64,000 nt of DNA from Stutzerimonas sp. S1 (GCF_025966695.1 NZ_JAOEIY010000002.1:1-64000), one strand, 5' to 3'. Positions 46,878 through 55,544 are shown, numbered from the stretch's first letter. Made by a program: numbers and translations. Notes: generated by a model from the sequence alone, not told the origin.

Positions 46878-47090
46878 ATGAACAATAACAACGAGCCTGT
46901 AGTTGCACTCGAGTTGTGCCGTTTCTGTGCGCATTGCATCGCTGCCATTGTTGTGGCTGGAATGTTGTTTGTTGGCCTGATCGGATCTTGGAGTGTGGCC
47001 CTCAATGTCGGTCTGGTGCCGCTATTGGCGATTGCCGCTTCCGATCTGTTCGCCAAACGTCAGGAAGAAGCATTGCTGGCGGATATCTAG
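46878..47090 (+). CDS. Small membrane protein of unknown function
   Basis: 70 residues. A short polar N-terminus (MNNNNEPV) is followed by two hydrophobic segments (about 17-37 and 40-57) and a charged tail (FAKRQEEALLADI). The start is set by the strong GAGGGGAG at 9 bases; the frame opens much earlier without support. No family is recognised. It lies about 320 bases before the small RNA and has CA motifs on both sides of its start, so control by catabolite repression is likely. Confidence 0.65.
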   Translation: MNNNNEPVVALELCRFCAHCIAAIVVAGMLFVGLIGSWSVALNVGLVPLLAIAASDLFAKRQEEALLADI

Positions 47091-47226
47091 GCTACAGAAC
47101 CCAGCATGCAAACGTGCCGTGCTGTGGTTTGCGCGAAGACTGCGGCGACAGCGGGATTCCCCTGCAGTCGCCGTGGTTTTTCTCGCTTCCGACGCTGACC
47201 GTACCCAGCCGCGCTGCGGCGCTCGC

Positions 47227-47307
47227 GTTACGGTGCCTACACTTGGGACCCTGCTTCGATGTTACTGCTGGCCGCTGCCGTAACGGTGTGTGGGGCGCAC
47301 GGTAACG
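47227..47307 (+). promoter_or_regulatory. CbrB-like binding sites upstream of the small RNA
   Basis: Four subsites are seen: GTTAC at 47227-47231, TGTTAC at 47260-47265, GTAACG at 47280-47285 and GTAACG at 47302-47307. TGTTAC and GTAAC are separated by exactly 14 bases, which matches, from memory, the CbrB target TGTTAC-N14-GTAACA. They lie 100-180 bases upstream of the predicted start, the usual enhancer distance for a sigma-54 promoter. Confidence 0.6.
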
Positions 47308-47382
47308 TCTTCGTGGCTGTTTTCGTTCGATAGGTGACTCATGAAAAACACAAGCCGTTGAAAATAAAGGAGTTTATAAAGT

Positions 47383-47397
47383 TGGCACGGCTACTGC
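47383..47397 (+). promoter_or_regulatory. Sigma-54 (-24/-12) promoter of the small RNA
   Basis: TGGCACG-GCTA-CTGC has the GG (47384-47385) and GC (47396-47397) exactly 12 bases apart. It matches TGGCACG-N4-TTGC except for one base. The expected start is near 47409. Confidence 0.8.
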
Positions 47398-47408
47398 TTT
47401 ATCTCCTG

Positions 47409-47785
47409 TACAACAAAAACAAGAACGCTCAATTCCATAACAAAAACAACACGTAACGGCTCCGACACAATAAAAACAAGCACGTGGAGGCGTAGCAAAC
47501 TGATTCTTTTGGAGAGGAATTGCCCGACAGGTTTCCTGTCGACCGGACCGAGAACAACAAAACTGCCCTGAGGCAGCTCCAGAACCGGTTGAGCCCGCAA
47601 GGGCGGTGGCAACATCAGCGACCAAAATAATCCGTTTGTTCTTTAAGTCCCTGGGTGTGGGACTGCTAGTGGACCGTGAGGTCCGACCGGGCTTCGAAAA
47701 AAAACAACAAGTCCGTCAGCAGAAGAAAAACAACGCAAGACCTCTTTGAAGGGGGAGCCATCGGCTCCCCCTTCGTGCTTTTTGC
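47409..47785 (+). ncRNA. CrcY/CrcZ-type Crc-Hfq-sequestering small RNA
   Basis: About 375 bases lie between a sigma-54 promoter and a strong terminator, with no plausible reading frame. Six A-rich CA motifs are spaced along it: 47410-47423, 47439-47450, 47467-47480, 47552-47562, 47697-47711 and 47722-47733, most of the form ACAAnAAAAACAA. Number of motifs, length, promoter type and upstream CbrB-like sites are those of the CrcZ family, which titrates Hfq/Crc away from catabolic mRNAs when good carbon is exhausted. The neighbours are not cbrB and pcnB, so this is more likely the second copy (CrcY or CrcX position) than crcZ itself. The assignment rests on pattern, not on alignment. Confidence 0.82.
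47749..47785 (+). terminator. Terminator of the small RNA
   Basis: AAGGGGGAGCC, loop ATC, GGCTCCCCCTT, then CGTGCTTTTT. The stem is very stable and has 11 pairs. It lies 76 bases before the end of the convergent acyl-CoA dehydrogenase gene. Confidence 0.9.
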
Positions 47786-47860
47786 TTTCCGATTTTCTGT
47801 CCGTCACGGCCGGTCGGGCGCCCCCCTGAGCGGCGCGGACGCAGCCGGCGGCGAAGGCCG

Positions 47861-49012
47861 TCAGAGCGGGTAGTTGGCCAGCTCGCGGGCAATCAGCAAC
47901 CTCTGGATCTCGCTGGAGCCTTCGTAGATCTGCGTGATCCGCGCATCGCGGTAGTAACGCTCGACCGGATAATCCTCGAGGTAGCCGTAGCCGCCGTGGA
48001 TCTGCACCGCCAGCGAACAGACTTTCTCCGCCATTTCCGAAGCGAACAGCTTGGCCTGGGAGGCTTCGGACAGGCAGGGCAGGCCGGCGCTCTTCAGTCT
48101 GGCGGCATGCAGGATCAGCAGGCGTGCGGCGTTCAGCTGGGTCTGCATGTCGGCGAGCATGTTGGCGATGCTTTGGTGCTCGGCGATCGGCTTGCCGAAC
48201 TGCACGCGCTCGCGGGCATAGAGCAGGGCGGCTTCGAAGGCCGCACGGGCGATACCCAGGGCTTGCGCGCCGATGCCGATACGCCCGCCTTCGAGGTTCG
48301 ATAGGGCGATGGCGAGGCCCTTGCCACGTTCACCGAGCAGGTTTTCCTGTGGGATGCGGCAGTCGCTGAGCGAGACCGCGCAGGTGTCCGAGGCGCGGAT
48401 GCCCATCTTGTGTTCGCTGCGTTCCACCGCGAAGCCGGGGGTGTCGGTGGGCACCAGAAAGGCGGAAAGTCCCTTCTTGCCAAGGTCCGGATCAGTCACC
48501 GCGAAGACGATGGCCAACTTCGCCCGCTTGGCGTTGCTGCAGAACTGCTTGCTGCCGTTGAGCACCCACTGGCCGTCCGCCAGTTCGGCGCGGGTACGCA
48601 GGTTGTGCGCCTCGGAACCGGCTTGCGGTTCGGTGAGGGCGAAGCAGCCGATGGCGCGGCCGCTGGCCAGCTCCGCCAGCCATTCGTCCTTCTGCGCCTG
48701 CGAGCCATAGTTCAGCACCGGGCCGCAGCCCACCGAGTTGTGGATGCTCATCAGCGCGCCGGTGGCGCCGTCGCCGGCGGAGATTTCCTCCACGGCCAGG
48801 GCGTAGGCGACGTAGTCGATATAGCTGCCGCCCCATTGTTCCGGGACGACCATACCGAGCAGGCCGAGCTCGCCCATCTGGGCGACCAGGGCGTCGTCGA
48901 TCCAGCCGGCCTTCTCCCAGGCTTGCGCGTTGGGCGCGATCTCACGGCGGGCGAAGTCGCGCGCCATGTCGCGGATCATGCGTTGGTCTTCGCTGAGTTC
49001 GAGGTCATGCAT
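47861..49012 (-). CDS. Acyl-CoA dehydrogenase (isobutyryl-CoA dehydrogenase-like)
   Basis: 383 residues with [45 protein letters not shown] (catalytic Glu in YEGSS) and the usual acyl-CoA dehydrogenase layout. Its place at the end of the mmsA-mmsB operon with 3-hydroxyisobutyryl-CoA hydrolase points to isobutyryl-CoA as substrate, in valine breakdown. A CA motif precedes its ribosome binding site. It is convergent with the small RNA. Confidence 0.92.
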   Translation of the reverse strand: MHDLELSEDQRMIRDMARDFARREIAPNAQAWEKAGWIDDALVAQMGELGLLGMVVPEQWGGSYIDYVAYALAVEEISAGDGATGALMSIHNSVGCGPVLNYGSQAQKDEWLAELASGRAIGCFALTEPQAGSEAHNLRTRAELADGQWVLNGSKQFCSNAKRAKLAIVFAVTDPDLGKKGLSAFLVPTDTPGFAVERSEHKMGIRASDTCAVSLSDCRIPQENLLGERGKGLAIALSNLEGGRIGIGAQALGIARAAFEAALLYARERVQFGKPIAEHQSIANMLADMQTQLNAARLLILHAARLKSAGLPCLSEASQAKLFASEMAEKVCSLAVQIHGGYGYLEDYPVERYYRDARITQIYEGSSEIQRLLIARELANYPL

Positions 49013-49026
49013 TGCGCGTTCTCTTC

Positions 49027-49036
49027 TTGTTGTTGT
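49027..49036 (-). promoter_or_regulatory. CA motif before the isobutyryl-CoA dehydrogenase gene
   Basis: ACAACAACAA on the minus strand, followed by GAAGAGAA and the start codon 15 bases on. It lies in the 39-base gap after the hydrolase gene. Confidence 0.6.
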
Positions 49037-49051
49037 GCTGCCAAAGAGTCT

Positions 49052-50146
49052 TCAGGCGGTTGCGCTGCGACGTGCCTTGCCGGTTGTGGCCTTGAAGCCG
49101 TCGAAGAACGCCTGGACGCGCTCCGGCGTGACCTCTGCCAGCGTGGGCGGATTCCAGCGCGGCGACTTGTCCTTGTCGATGATCAACGCGCGCACGCCCT
49201 CCATGATGTCGCCCTTGGCGAACCACTGGCGGTCCAGGTGCAACTCGAGGGCAAAGCAGTCAGGCAAGGGTAGCTCGCGACCACGGCGCAGCATTGCCAG
49301 GGTCACGCACATCGCCAGGGGTGAGCGGCTGTCGAGCACCTTGAGCGTTTCCTCGGTCCAGTCACTGAATTCGCTGCGGGATTCGGCCGCCAGTGAGGCG
49401 CGAATGGCCTGCACATCGGTCTTGGCGAAGTGCTCGTCGATGGCCTGGTGCAAGGCCTTCAGCTCCGAACCCGGCAGCTTGCTGGTGCCCAGCGTCGCCA
49501 CCAACGTGCGCAGCGCCTCCTGCGGATGGATCGTCCAGCTCATGTGGTCGAGGCAGCGATCCAGTTCGGCGATCTGATCGTGGCTGATGCACCAGTCGGC
49601 CAGACCGACGTAGAGTGCGTCGGCGGCACGGATCGGCAAGCCGGTGACGCCCATGTAGGTGCCCAGTTCTCCCGGCAGACGCGAGAGGAAATAGCTGCCG
49701 CCGACATCCGGAAAGTAGCCGATTCCGACTTCCGGCATGCCCATGCGCACGCGCTCGGTGATCACGCGCAGCGATGCACCCTGGGCCAGGCCCATGCCGC
49801 CGCCGAGGACGAAGCCATCCATCAGCGCCAGCAGCGGTTTTGGATAGGCGTGGATGTACTGGTCGAGGGCGTATTCCTCCTCGAAGAAGGTTTCGTGCTC
49901 GGTGTCGCCGCGCTGGAAGCTGTCGTACAGCGAGCGGATGTCACCGCCGGCGCAGAAGGCTTTTTCGCCATTGGCCCGCAGCACCACGGCATGGATCTGC
50001 GGATCGGCTGCCCAGGCGCCGAGCTGCTGCTGGAGCAGGCGGACCATCTCCAGATTGACTGCGTTGAGCCCAGCCGGGCGGTTGAGGGTGAGGTGACCAA
50101 CGTGATTGCGCACGGCGGCCAGTACGGGGCGTTCGGTTGCACTCAT
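49052..50146 (-). CDS. 3-hydroxyisobutyryl-CoA hydrolase (enoyl-CoA hydratase family)
   Basis: 364 residues, longer than true enoyl-CoA hydratases (about 260) and typical of HIBCH. Oxyanion-hole regions GEKAFCAGGDIRSLYD and LALMDGFVLGGGMGLA are present, as is the HIBCH motif MPEVGIGYFPDVGGSYFLSRLPG. It frees 3-hydroxyisobutyrate from its CoA ester, the substrate of MmsB encoded just upstream. The ATG at 50146 has AGGAC nine bases before it; a TTG at 50152 that overlaps the mmsB stop is an alternative. Confidence 0.92.
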   Translation of the reverse strand: MSATERPVLAAVRNHVGHLTLNRPAGLNAVNLEMVRLLQQQLGAWAADPQIHAVVLRANGEKAFCAGGDIRSLYDSFQRGDTEHETFFEEEYALDQYIHAYPKPLLALMDGFVLGGGMGLAQGASLRVITERVRMGMPEVGIGYFPDVGGSYFLSRLPGELGTYMGVTGLPIRAADALYVGLADWCISHDQIAELDRCLDHMSWTIHPQEALRTLVATLGTSKLPGSELKALHQAIDEHFAKTDVQAIRASLAAESRSEFSDWTEETLKVLDSRSPLAMCVTLAMLRRGRELPLPDCFALELHLDRQWFAKGDIMEGVRALIIDKDKSPRWNPPTLAEVTPERVQAFFDGFKATTGKARRSATA

Positions 50147-50148
50147 GT

Positions 50149-51039
50149 TCAAGTGTCCTTGCGGTACTGATTGATGATCGCCGAGAAGTCGAGGCCGCCA
50201 TGGCCCTGGGCGCTGAAGCTCTGGTAAAGCTGCTGGGCGAGGGCGCCGAGGATTACCGGCTGGCGCACCTGCTTGGCTGCCTCGGTGGCCAGGCCGAGGT
50301 CCTTGAGCATCAGGTCGCTGCCGAAGCCGCCGCTGTAGCCGCGTGACGCCGGGACGTTGTCCAGTACGCCGGGGAAGGGGTTGTAGGTGTCGGAACTCCA
50401 GCAGCGGCCGCTGGAGGTGTTGATCACGCCGGCCAGGGTCTTGGCATCCATGCCCAGCGCAACGCCCAGCGCCATGGCTTCGGCGACGCCGATCATGGAG
50501 ATGCCCAGCAGCATGTTGTTGGCGACCTTGGCCACCTGACCGTTACCGGCTGCACCGCAGTGCACGATGTTCTTGCCCATCGCCGCGAGGATCGGCTGTG
50601 CGCGTTCGAAGTCTGCATCGCTGCCGCCGACCATAAAAGTCAGGGTGCCGGCTGCCGCCCCGCCGGTGCCGCCCGAAACCGGTGCGTCGAGCATCGGGTT
50701 GCCATGCTCGGCGGCGGCCTTGGCCACTTCGCGGGCGCTGTGCGGGTCGATGGTGGAGCAGTCGATCAGCATCACACCCGGGCGGCTGTTGACGATCAGG
50801 CCGCTCTCGCCCAGGTACACGCTTTTCACGTGGGGTGCAGCCGGCAGCATGGTGATGATCAGCTCGGCGTTGCCCTGGGCGATGGCAGTCGGCGTGTCGA
50901 CCGGCAGCGCGCCGGCACCGACCAGATGCTCGACGGCTGCAGCGTTGAGGTCGAAGACGCTGAGCTGGTGGCCTGCCTTGAGCAGGTTGTGGGCCATGGG
51001 CGCACCCATGTTGCCCAAACCGATAAATCCGATATGCAT
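50149..51039 (-). CDS. mmsB: 3-hydroxyisobutyrate dehydrogenase MmsB
   Basis: 296 residues of the beta-hydroxyacid dehydrogenase family. The N-terminal NAD-binding GFIGLGNMGAPMAHNLLKAGH, the substrate motif DAPVSGGTGGAAAGTL and the catalytic Lys in GNGQVAKVANNM are intact. It oxidises 3-hydroxyisobutyrate to methylmalonate semialdehyde, the substrate of MmsA. AGAGGAAA precedes the start, and the CA motif ATAACAACAA lies directly before it. Confidence 0.96.
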   Translation of the reverse strand: MHIGFIGLGNMGAPMAHNLLKAGHQLSVFDLNAAAVEHLVGAGALPVDTPTAIAQGNAELIITMLPAAPHVKSVYLGESGLIVNSRPGVMLIDCSTIDPHSAREVAKAAAEHGNPMLDAPVSGGTGGAAAGTLTFMVGGSDADFERAQPILAAMGKNIVHCGAAGNGQVAKVANNMLLGISMIGVAEAMALGVALGMDAKTLAGVINTSSGRCWSSDTYNPFPGVLDNVPASRGYSGGFGSDLMLKDLGLATEAAKQVRQPVILGALAQQLYQSFSAQGHGGLDFSAIINQYRKDT

Positions 51040-51050
51040 GGCGTTTCCTC

Positions 51051-51060
51051 TTGTTGTTAT
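51051..51060 (-). promoter_or_regulatory. CA motif before mmsB
   Basis: ATAACAACAA on the minus strand touches the GAGGAAA ribosome binding site of mmsB, 11 bases from the start codon. Confidence 0.6.
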
Positions 51061-51073
51061 GGCCCGCTGCAAG

Positions 51074-51847
51074 TTAACGATTGGTGAACTCGGGCTTGCG
51101 CTTCTCGGCGAACGCGGCCATGCCTTCCTTTTGGTCGGCGGTGGCGAATACCGCGTGGAACACCCGACGCTCGAAGCGGATGCCCTCGGCCAGTGTGGTC
51201 TCGAAGGCGCGGTTGACGCTTTCCTTGATCATCATGGTGGCCGGCAGGGATTTCTCGGCGATCACCCGGGCGGCTTTCAGGGTTTCCTCCAGCAGACTGT
51301 CGGCCGGGAACACACGGGCGACGAGTCCGGCGCGCTCGGCTTCGGCGGCGTCCATCTGGCGACCGGTCAGGCACATGTCCATGGCCTTGGCCTTGCCCAC
51401 TGCGCGGGTCAGGCGCTGGGTGCCGCCAATACCCGGCAGCACGCCGAGATTGACTTCCGGCTGGCCGAAACGCGCGTTGTCGGCGGCGAAGATCATGTCG
51501 CAGAGCAACGCCAGCTCGCAGCCGCCGCCCAGGGCATAACCGGCGACCGCAGCAATCAGCGGCTTGCGGCGCGTGGCAATACGATCGGCTTCGGCAAAGA
51601 GGTCATCGAGATAGACCTGCGGGTAGGACAGCTCGGCCATTTCCTTGATGTCGGCGCCAGCGGCGAAGGCCTTGGCCGAGCCGGTGAGCACGATACAGCC
51701 GATCTGCGGATCGGCCTCGAGCTGGCCCAGGGCCTGGTTCAGCTCGCTGATCAGCTGCGCATTGAGCGCATTGAGCGCCTGCGGCCGGTTGAGGGTGATC
51801 AGCGCGACGCGCTCCTGGATGTCGACGAGCAGGGTTTCGAATGTCAT
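51074..51847 (-). CDS. Enoyl-CoA hydratase
   Basis: 257 residues with the crotonase oxyanion motif [19 protein letters not shown] and both catalytic glutamates, in [20 protein letters not shown]. In this operon it should hydrate methacrylyl-CoA to 3-hydroxyisobutyryl-CoA. It lies 48 bases after mmsA and 34 before mmsB. Confidence 0.93.
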   Translation of the reverse strand: MTFETLLVDIQERVALITLNRPQALNALNAQLISELNQALGQLEADPQIGCIVLTGSAKAFAAGADIKEMAELSYPQVYLDDLFAEADRIATRRKPLIAAVAGYALGGGCELALLCDMIFAADNARFGQPEVNLGVLPGIGGTQRLTRAVGKAKAMDMCLTGRQMDAAEAERAGLVARVFPADSLLEETLKAARVIAEKSLPATMMIKESVNRAFETTLAEGIRFERRVFHAVFATADQKEGMAAFAEKRKPEFTNR

Positions 51848-51895
51848 TTCTGCGTCCTTGAGGGCCGGCGCGTCCGCCGGCCCGGTGGGGTTATG

Positions 51896-53401
51896 TCACT
51901 TCAGATTGATGGTGGTGTTGACCGGGCCGCCGACCTCGCTTTCATCGAACCAGCGCTCGGTGATGGTCTTGGTCTGGGTGTAGAACTGCACCACCTGCTT
52001 GCCGTAAGGGCCGAGGTCGCCGAGCTTGGAAGCGCGCGAACCGGTGAAGGAGAACATCGGTACCGGCACCGGGATCGGTACGTTGATGCCGACCTGGCCC
52101 ACATCGATCTCTTCCTGGAAGTGCCGCGCCGCCGCCCCGGAGCGAGTGAAGATGGCGGTGCCGTTACCGTTGGGGTTGGCGTTGATCAGCGCGATGGCTT
52201 CGTCCATGGTCGCCGCGGCCATGACGCAGAGCACCGGGCCGAAGATTTCCTCCTGATAGATGCTCATCTCGCGGGTGACGCCGGAGAAGATCGTCGGGCC
52301 GACGAAGTTGCCCTTCTCGTAGCCGCTGACGCTCGGGTTACGGCCGTCCAGCTCCAGCTTGGCGCCTTCGCGTACGCCGCGTTCGATCAACCCGCTGACG
52401 CGATCCAGCGCCGCGCAGGAGACCAGCGGGCCGACATCGGTGCCGGCCTCGACGCCGGCGTTGACCTTGAGCGTCTGCGCCTTGGCCACCAGATCGGGAA
52501 TCCAGGCCTGCGCTTCACCCACCAGCACCACCACCGAGAGCGCCATGCAGCGCTGGCCGGCCGCACCGAAGGCGGCGCCGGCGAGGTTGTTGAGGGTCTG
52601 TTCCTTGTGCGCATCGGGCAGCACGATGGCGTGGTTCTTCGCGCCCATCATGCACTGCACGCGCTTGCCGGCCTGGCTGGCGCGGTTGTAGACATGGGTG
52701 CCGACCCTGGTCGAGCCAACGAAGGACACCGCCTTGATATCCGGGTGATCGCAGATGGCATTCACCACGTCCGGCCCGCCGTGCACCACGTTGAGCACGC
52801 CCGGTGGCACGCCGGCTTCCAGCGCCAGTTCGCACAGACGCATGGTGACCATCGGGTCCTGCTCGGAGGGCTTGAGAACGAAGGTGTTACCGGTGGCGAT
52901 GGCCATCGGGAACATCCACAGCGGGATCATCGCCGGGAAGTTGAACGGGGTGATGCCGGCGCAGACGCCCAGCGGCTGCAGCAGGGTGTAGGTATCGACG
53001 CCCGCGGCGACGTTGTTGGCCAGCTCACCGAGCTGCAGGTTGCCGATGCCGGCGGCGTGCTCGACCACTTCCAGGCCGCGGAATACATCGCCCTCGGCAT
53101 CGGCCAGGGTCTTGCCCTGTTCGGCGGTGAGGATCGCCGCCAGCTCCTTCATGTTCTCGCGGATCAGCTGCTGGTACTTGAGGAAGATGCGTGCACGCGC
53201 GCCGATCGGCGTCTTGCGCCAGGTCTTGAAGGCTTCAGCCGCGCTGGCGACGGCGCGATCGATTTCCTCGGCTGTGGCGAACGGCACGCGCGCGAGGACT
53301 TCCTGGGTTGCCGGATTGACGACATCGCGCCATTCCTGAGTGGTGGATTCGACGAACTCGCCGCCGATCAGCAGTTTGACGGTGGGAATGGAACCGGTCA
53401 T
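51896..53401 (-). CDS. mmsA: Methylmalonate-semialdehyde dehydrogenase (CoA-acylating) MmsA
   Basis: 501 residues of the aldehyde dehydrogenase superfamily. [16 protein letters not shown] and [15 protein letters not shown] are characteristic of MmsA, and the catalytic Cys is in [11 protein letters not shown]. It oxidises methylmalonate semialdehyde to propionyl-CoA with CoA and NAD+. It is the first gene of a five-gene valine-degradation operon (mmsA, hydratase, mmsB, hydrolase, dehydrogenase). Its leader has the CA motif AATAACAACAAA, and a LysR gene is divergent from it. Confidence 0.97.
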   Translation of the reverse strand: MTGSIPTVKLLIGGEFVESTTQEWRDVVNPATQEVLARVPFATAEEIDRAVASAAEAFKTWRKTPIGARARIFLKYQQLIRENMKELAAILTAEQGKTLADAEGDVFRGLEVVEHAAGIGNLQLGELANNVAAGVDTYTLLQPLGVCAGITPFNFPAMIPLWMFPMAIATGNTFVLKPSEQDPMVTMRLCELALEAGVPPGVLNVVHGGPDVVNAICDHPDIKAVSFVGSTRVGTHVYNRASQAGKRVQCMMGAKNHAIVLPDAHKEQTLNNLAGAAFGAAGQRCMALSVVVLVGEAQAWIPDLVAKAQTLKVNAGVEAGTDVGPLVSCAALDRVSGLIERGVREGAKLELDGRNPSVSGYEKGNFVGPTIFSGVTREMSIYQEEIFGPVLCVMAAATMDEAIALINANPNGNGTAIFTRSGAAARHFQEEIDVGQVGINVPIPVPVPMFSFTGSRASKLGDLGPYGKQVVQFYTQTKTITERWFDESEVGGPVNTTINLK

Positions 53402-53427
53402 ATCGCTCTCCGCCTGATTAGGCTCAG

Positions 53428-53439
53428 TTTGTTGTTATT
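53428..53439 (-). promoter_or_regulatory. CA motif in the mmsA leader
   Basis: AATAACAACAAA on the minus strand, 26 bases upstream of the mmsA start. It is a little further from the ribosome binding site (GGAGAG) than the other motifs. Confidence 0.5.
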
Positions 53440-53521
53440 GGCTCGCGGACAGCTGCGAGGGCTGTCATTGATCCTAGCAATGCAAAAAAACTCAGTACAA
53501 GGCGGCTGACTGCAGAGTCGT

Positions 53522-53537
53522 TGTGCAAATATGCACA
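53522..53537. promoter_or_regulatory. TGTGCA palindrome between mmsA and its LysR regulator
   Basis: TGTGCAAATATGCACA is a perfect 6-4-6 inverted repeat, 19 bases before the LysR start and 120 bases before mmsA. It has the symmetry and T...A ends of a LysR-type operator, and its place fits autoregulation plus activation of mmsA. Confidence 0.6.
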
Positions 53538-53555
53538 GCAACTGAAAGACCGGTG

Positions 53556-54455
53556 ATGAAAATGGACTGGGACAATCTGCGTTACTTTCTCGAGGTGGCC
53601 CGGGCAGGGCGCCTGACCACGGCAGCGCGTCGGCTGGCGGTCGATCACACCACCGTGTCGCGCCGCCTGCAGGCGCTGGAAAAGAGCATGGGCGCGCAGC
53701 TGTTCCTGCGTGAGCCGGGCGGCTACAAGCTCACCGAGGCCGGGCGCAATCTGCTGCCGCGGGTGGAGGCGATGGAAAGTGCCAGCGCGGCCATCGAGCA
53801 TTCGCTGCCGAGCATGGGTGACGGCCTGTCCGGGCAGGTGCGCATCGGTGCCACCGAGGGTTACGGCACGGTGATGCTGGCGGGCCAGCTCACCGGGCTC
53901 AGCCGGCGCTATCCGCACCTGAACATCGACCTGCTGGCGCTGCCGCGTGCGGTGCGTCTGTCGCGTCATGAGGCGGACATTGTGATCACTCTGGAACGTC
54001 CGGAGCGCGGCCCGTTCATCATCACCAAGCTGACCGACTATGTGCTGCGGCTGTATGCGTCGCCGGCCTATCTGGCCGAGCACGCGCCGATCCACAGCCG
54101 CGAAGATCTGGCCGCGCATCGCTTCGTCAGTTATGTGGATGATCTGCTGTTCAGCAAGGAGCTGCTGTTTCTCGACGGCATCGCTGACGCCCGTTCCATC
54201 GGCCTGCGCAGCACCAGCCTGTTGGCCCAGCAGGAGGCCGTCGCGATGGGGGCGGGGATCGCCATCCTGCCGGCGTTTTCTGCCGATGCCGATTCGCGCC
54301 TGCAACTGCTGTTACCCGAGGAGATCAGCTTCACCCGTACCTTCTGGATGCTGATGCCCATCGAGTTCAAGGACCTTGCCCGCATGCGCACCACCTGGGA
54401 CTACCTCAAGGAGATGGCGCAGCACAACCAGGCGCGGTTGTTGGGCATCGACTAA
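53556..54455 (+). CDS. LysR-family transcriptional regulator of the valine operon
   Basis: 299 residues. The N-terminal winged helix-turn-helix (DWDNLRYFLEVARAGRLTTAARRLAVDHTTVSRRLQALE, spread over residues 4-42) is followed by a substrate-binding domain. It is divergent from mmsA with the operator-like TGTGCA repeat between them, so it probably controls that operon. P. aeruginosa mmsAB is instead controlled by the AraC-type MmsR, so the regulator type here differs. ATG 53556 or 53562 could be the start; both give the same domain. Confidence 0.88.
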   Translation: MKMDWDNLRYFLEVARAGRLTTAARRLAVDHTTVSRRLQALEKSMGAQLFLREPGGYKLTEAGRNLLPRVEAMESASAAIEHSLPSMGDGLSGQVRIGATEGYGTVMLAGQLTGLSRRYPHLNIDLLALPRAVRLSRHEADIVITLERPERGPFIITKLTDYVLRLYASPAYLAEHAPIHSREDLAAHRFVSYVDDLLFSKELLFLDGIADARSIGLRSTSLLAQQEAVAMGAGIAILPAFSADADSRLQLLLPEEISFTRTFWMLMPIEFKDLARMRTTWDYLKEMAQHNQARLLGID

Positions 54456-54464
54456 TTCCGGCCG

Positions 54465-55544
54465 CTACGGATGCGGTACGTCCTCGGCGCTGGCTGCTTC
54501 GTCCGCGGTCTTTTCCCGCGCCAGTTGCTCGTCGTCGCGGTCGGCTTCAAGACCCTGCTGCGTGGCGGCGTGGCGTGGGTCGTACTGCAGTTCGATCAAC
54601 ATCGCGAAGTGATCCGAACCGAAACGCGGCAGGCGCGTCAGGCTCACCAGCCGGAAATGCGCGCTATGAAAGAAGTGGTCCAGCGGCCAGCGCATGAAGC
54701 ACAGCCTGGCGTGGAAGCTGTTGAACATGCCACGCCCCACGCGCGGGTCCAGCAGCCCGCTGATCTTGCGAAACAGCCGGGTGGTGGGCGACCAGGCGAC
54801 ATCGTTGAGATCGCCGGTCACGATGATCGGTCCGTGGTCATCCTGCAGGCTTTTGGCGACAACCAGCAGCTCCACATCGCGTTCGGTTGACTCGGCGTTC
54901 TCCGTCGGGCTCGGCGGCGCCGGATGGAGAAAGTGCATGCGCACCGACAGTTCGTCGCTGACGCGCACTCGGGCATGCATCGATGGCACATCTGCCTCGA
55001 CGAGAAACCGTAGCTGCGGATCCTCCAGCGGCAAGCGCGAGAATACGTGCATGCCGTACAGGTTCTCCAGGGGGCAGCGGATGCTGTAGGGATAATGCTC
55101 GGCCAGCCCGTCGAGTTGCGCCTCCCACCAGTGATCGGTTTCCAGCGTCACCAGTACGTCCGGTTGGTGTCGCCACACCAGCTCCAGCAACCGCGAAGCC
55201 TGGCGATTTGGCGCGAGTACGTTGGCCGCTATCACGCGAATGTGCGGCTGGTGTGCGTCTGCCTGGGCGGATTGCACCTCCTTCGGCCAGAGCCGCGTGT
55301 ACGGCGCGATCCACCACAGCTGATAGGCGAGGCAGGACAGGCCGAGCATCGGCAGGGCGAAGTGCCAAGGCTGGGTGAAATTCAGCAACAGTCCTTGAGC
55401 GGCAAGCAGCACCAACAGCGCAGCGCTGGCCTGCAGCCTGGGAAACTCCCAGACGCGTACCCACCACACCGGGTTATCCCAGTGAGGTAACAGGCTGATC
55501 AGCACGAAGAACAACGTGGCGGCCAGCAAGATCCCTTCAGTCAT
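54465..55544 (-). CDS. Endonuclease/exonuclease/phosphatase-family membrane-anchored protein
   Basis: 359 residues. Three N-terminal hydrophobic segments (about 3-19, 40-57, 63-78) are followed by an EEP domain with the family motifs IRVIAANVLAPN, VTLETDHWW (metal-binding Glu), TGDLNDVAW and RFGSDHFAM (catalytic Asp-His). The substrate could be nucleic acid, phospholipid or another phosphodiester, and cannot be told. It ends 9 bases from the convergent LysR gene. Confidence 0.88.
   Translation of the reverse strand: MTEGILLAATLFFVLISLLPHWDNPVWWVRVWEFPRLQASAALLVLLAAQGLLLNFTQPWHFALPMLGLSCLAYQLWWIAPYTRLWPKEVQSAQADAHQPHIRVIAANVLAPNRQASRLLELVWRHQPDVLVTLETDHWWEAQLDGLAEHYPYSIRCPLENLYGMHVFSRLPLEDPQLRFLVEADVPSMHARVRVSDELSVRMHFLHPAPPSPTENAESTERDVELLVVAKSLQDDHGPIIVTGDLNDVAWSPTTRLFRKISGLLDPRVGRGMFNSFHARLCFMRWPLDHFFHSAHFRLVSLTRLPRFGSDHFAMLIELQYDPRHAATQQGLEADRDDEQLAREKTADEAASAEDVPHP

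Noticed and set aside
47374..47625. Two minus-strand open frames across the small RNA
   Set aside because: They contain the reverse of the CA motifs and terminate or start at no meaningful signal; the plus-strand RNA features explain this sequence better.
50567..53509. 980-codon plus-strand open frame over mmsB, hydratase and mmsA
   Set aside because: It runs antisense to three clear valine-catabolism genes; its translation is low-complexity His/Arg/Gly sequence typical of a shadow frame.
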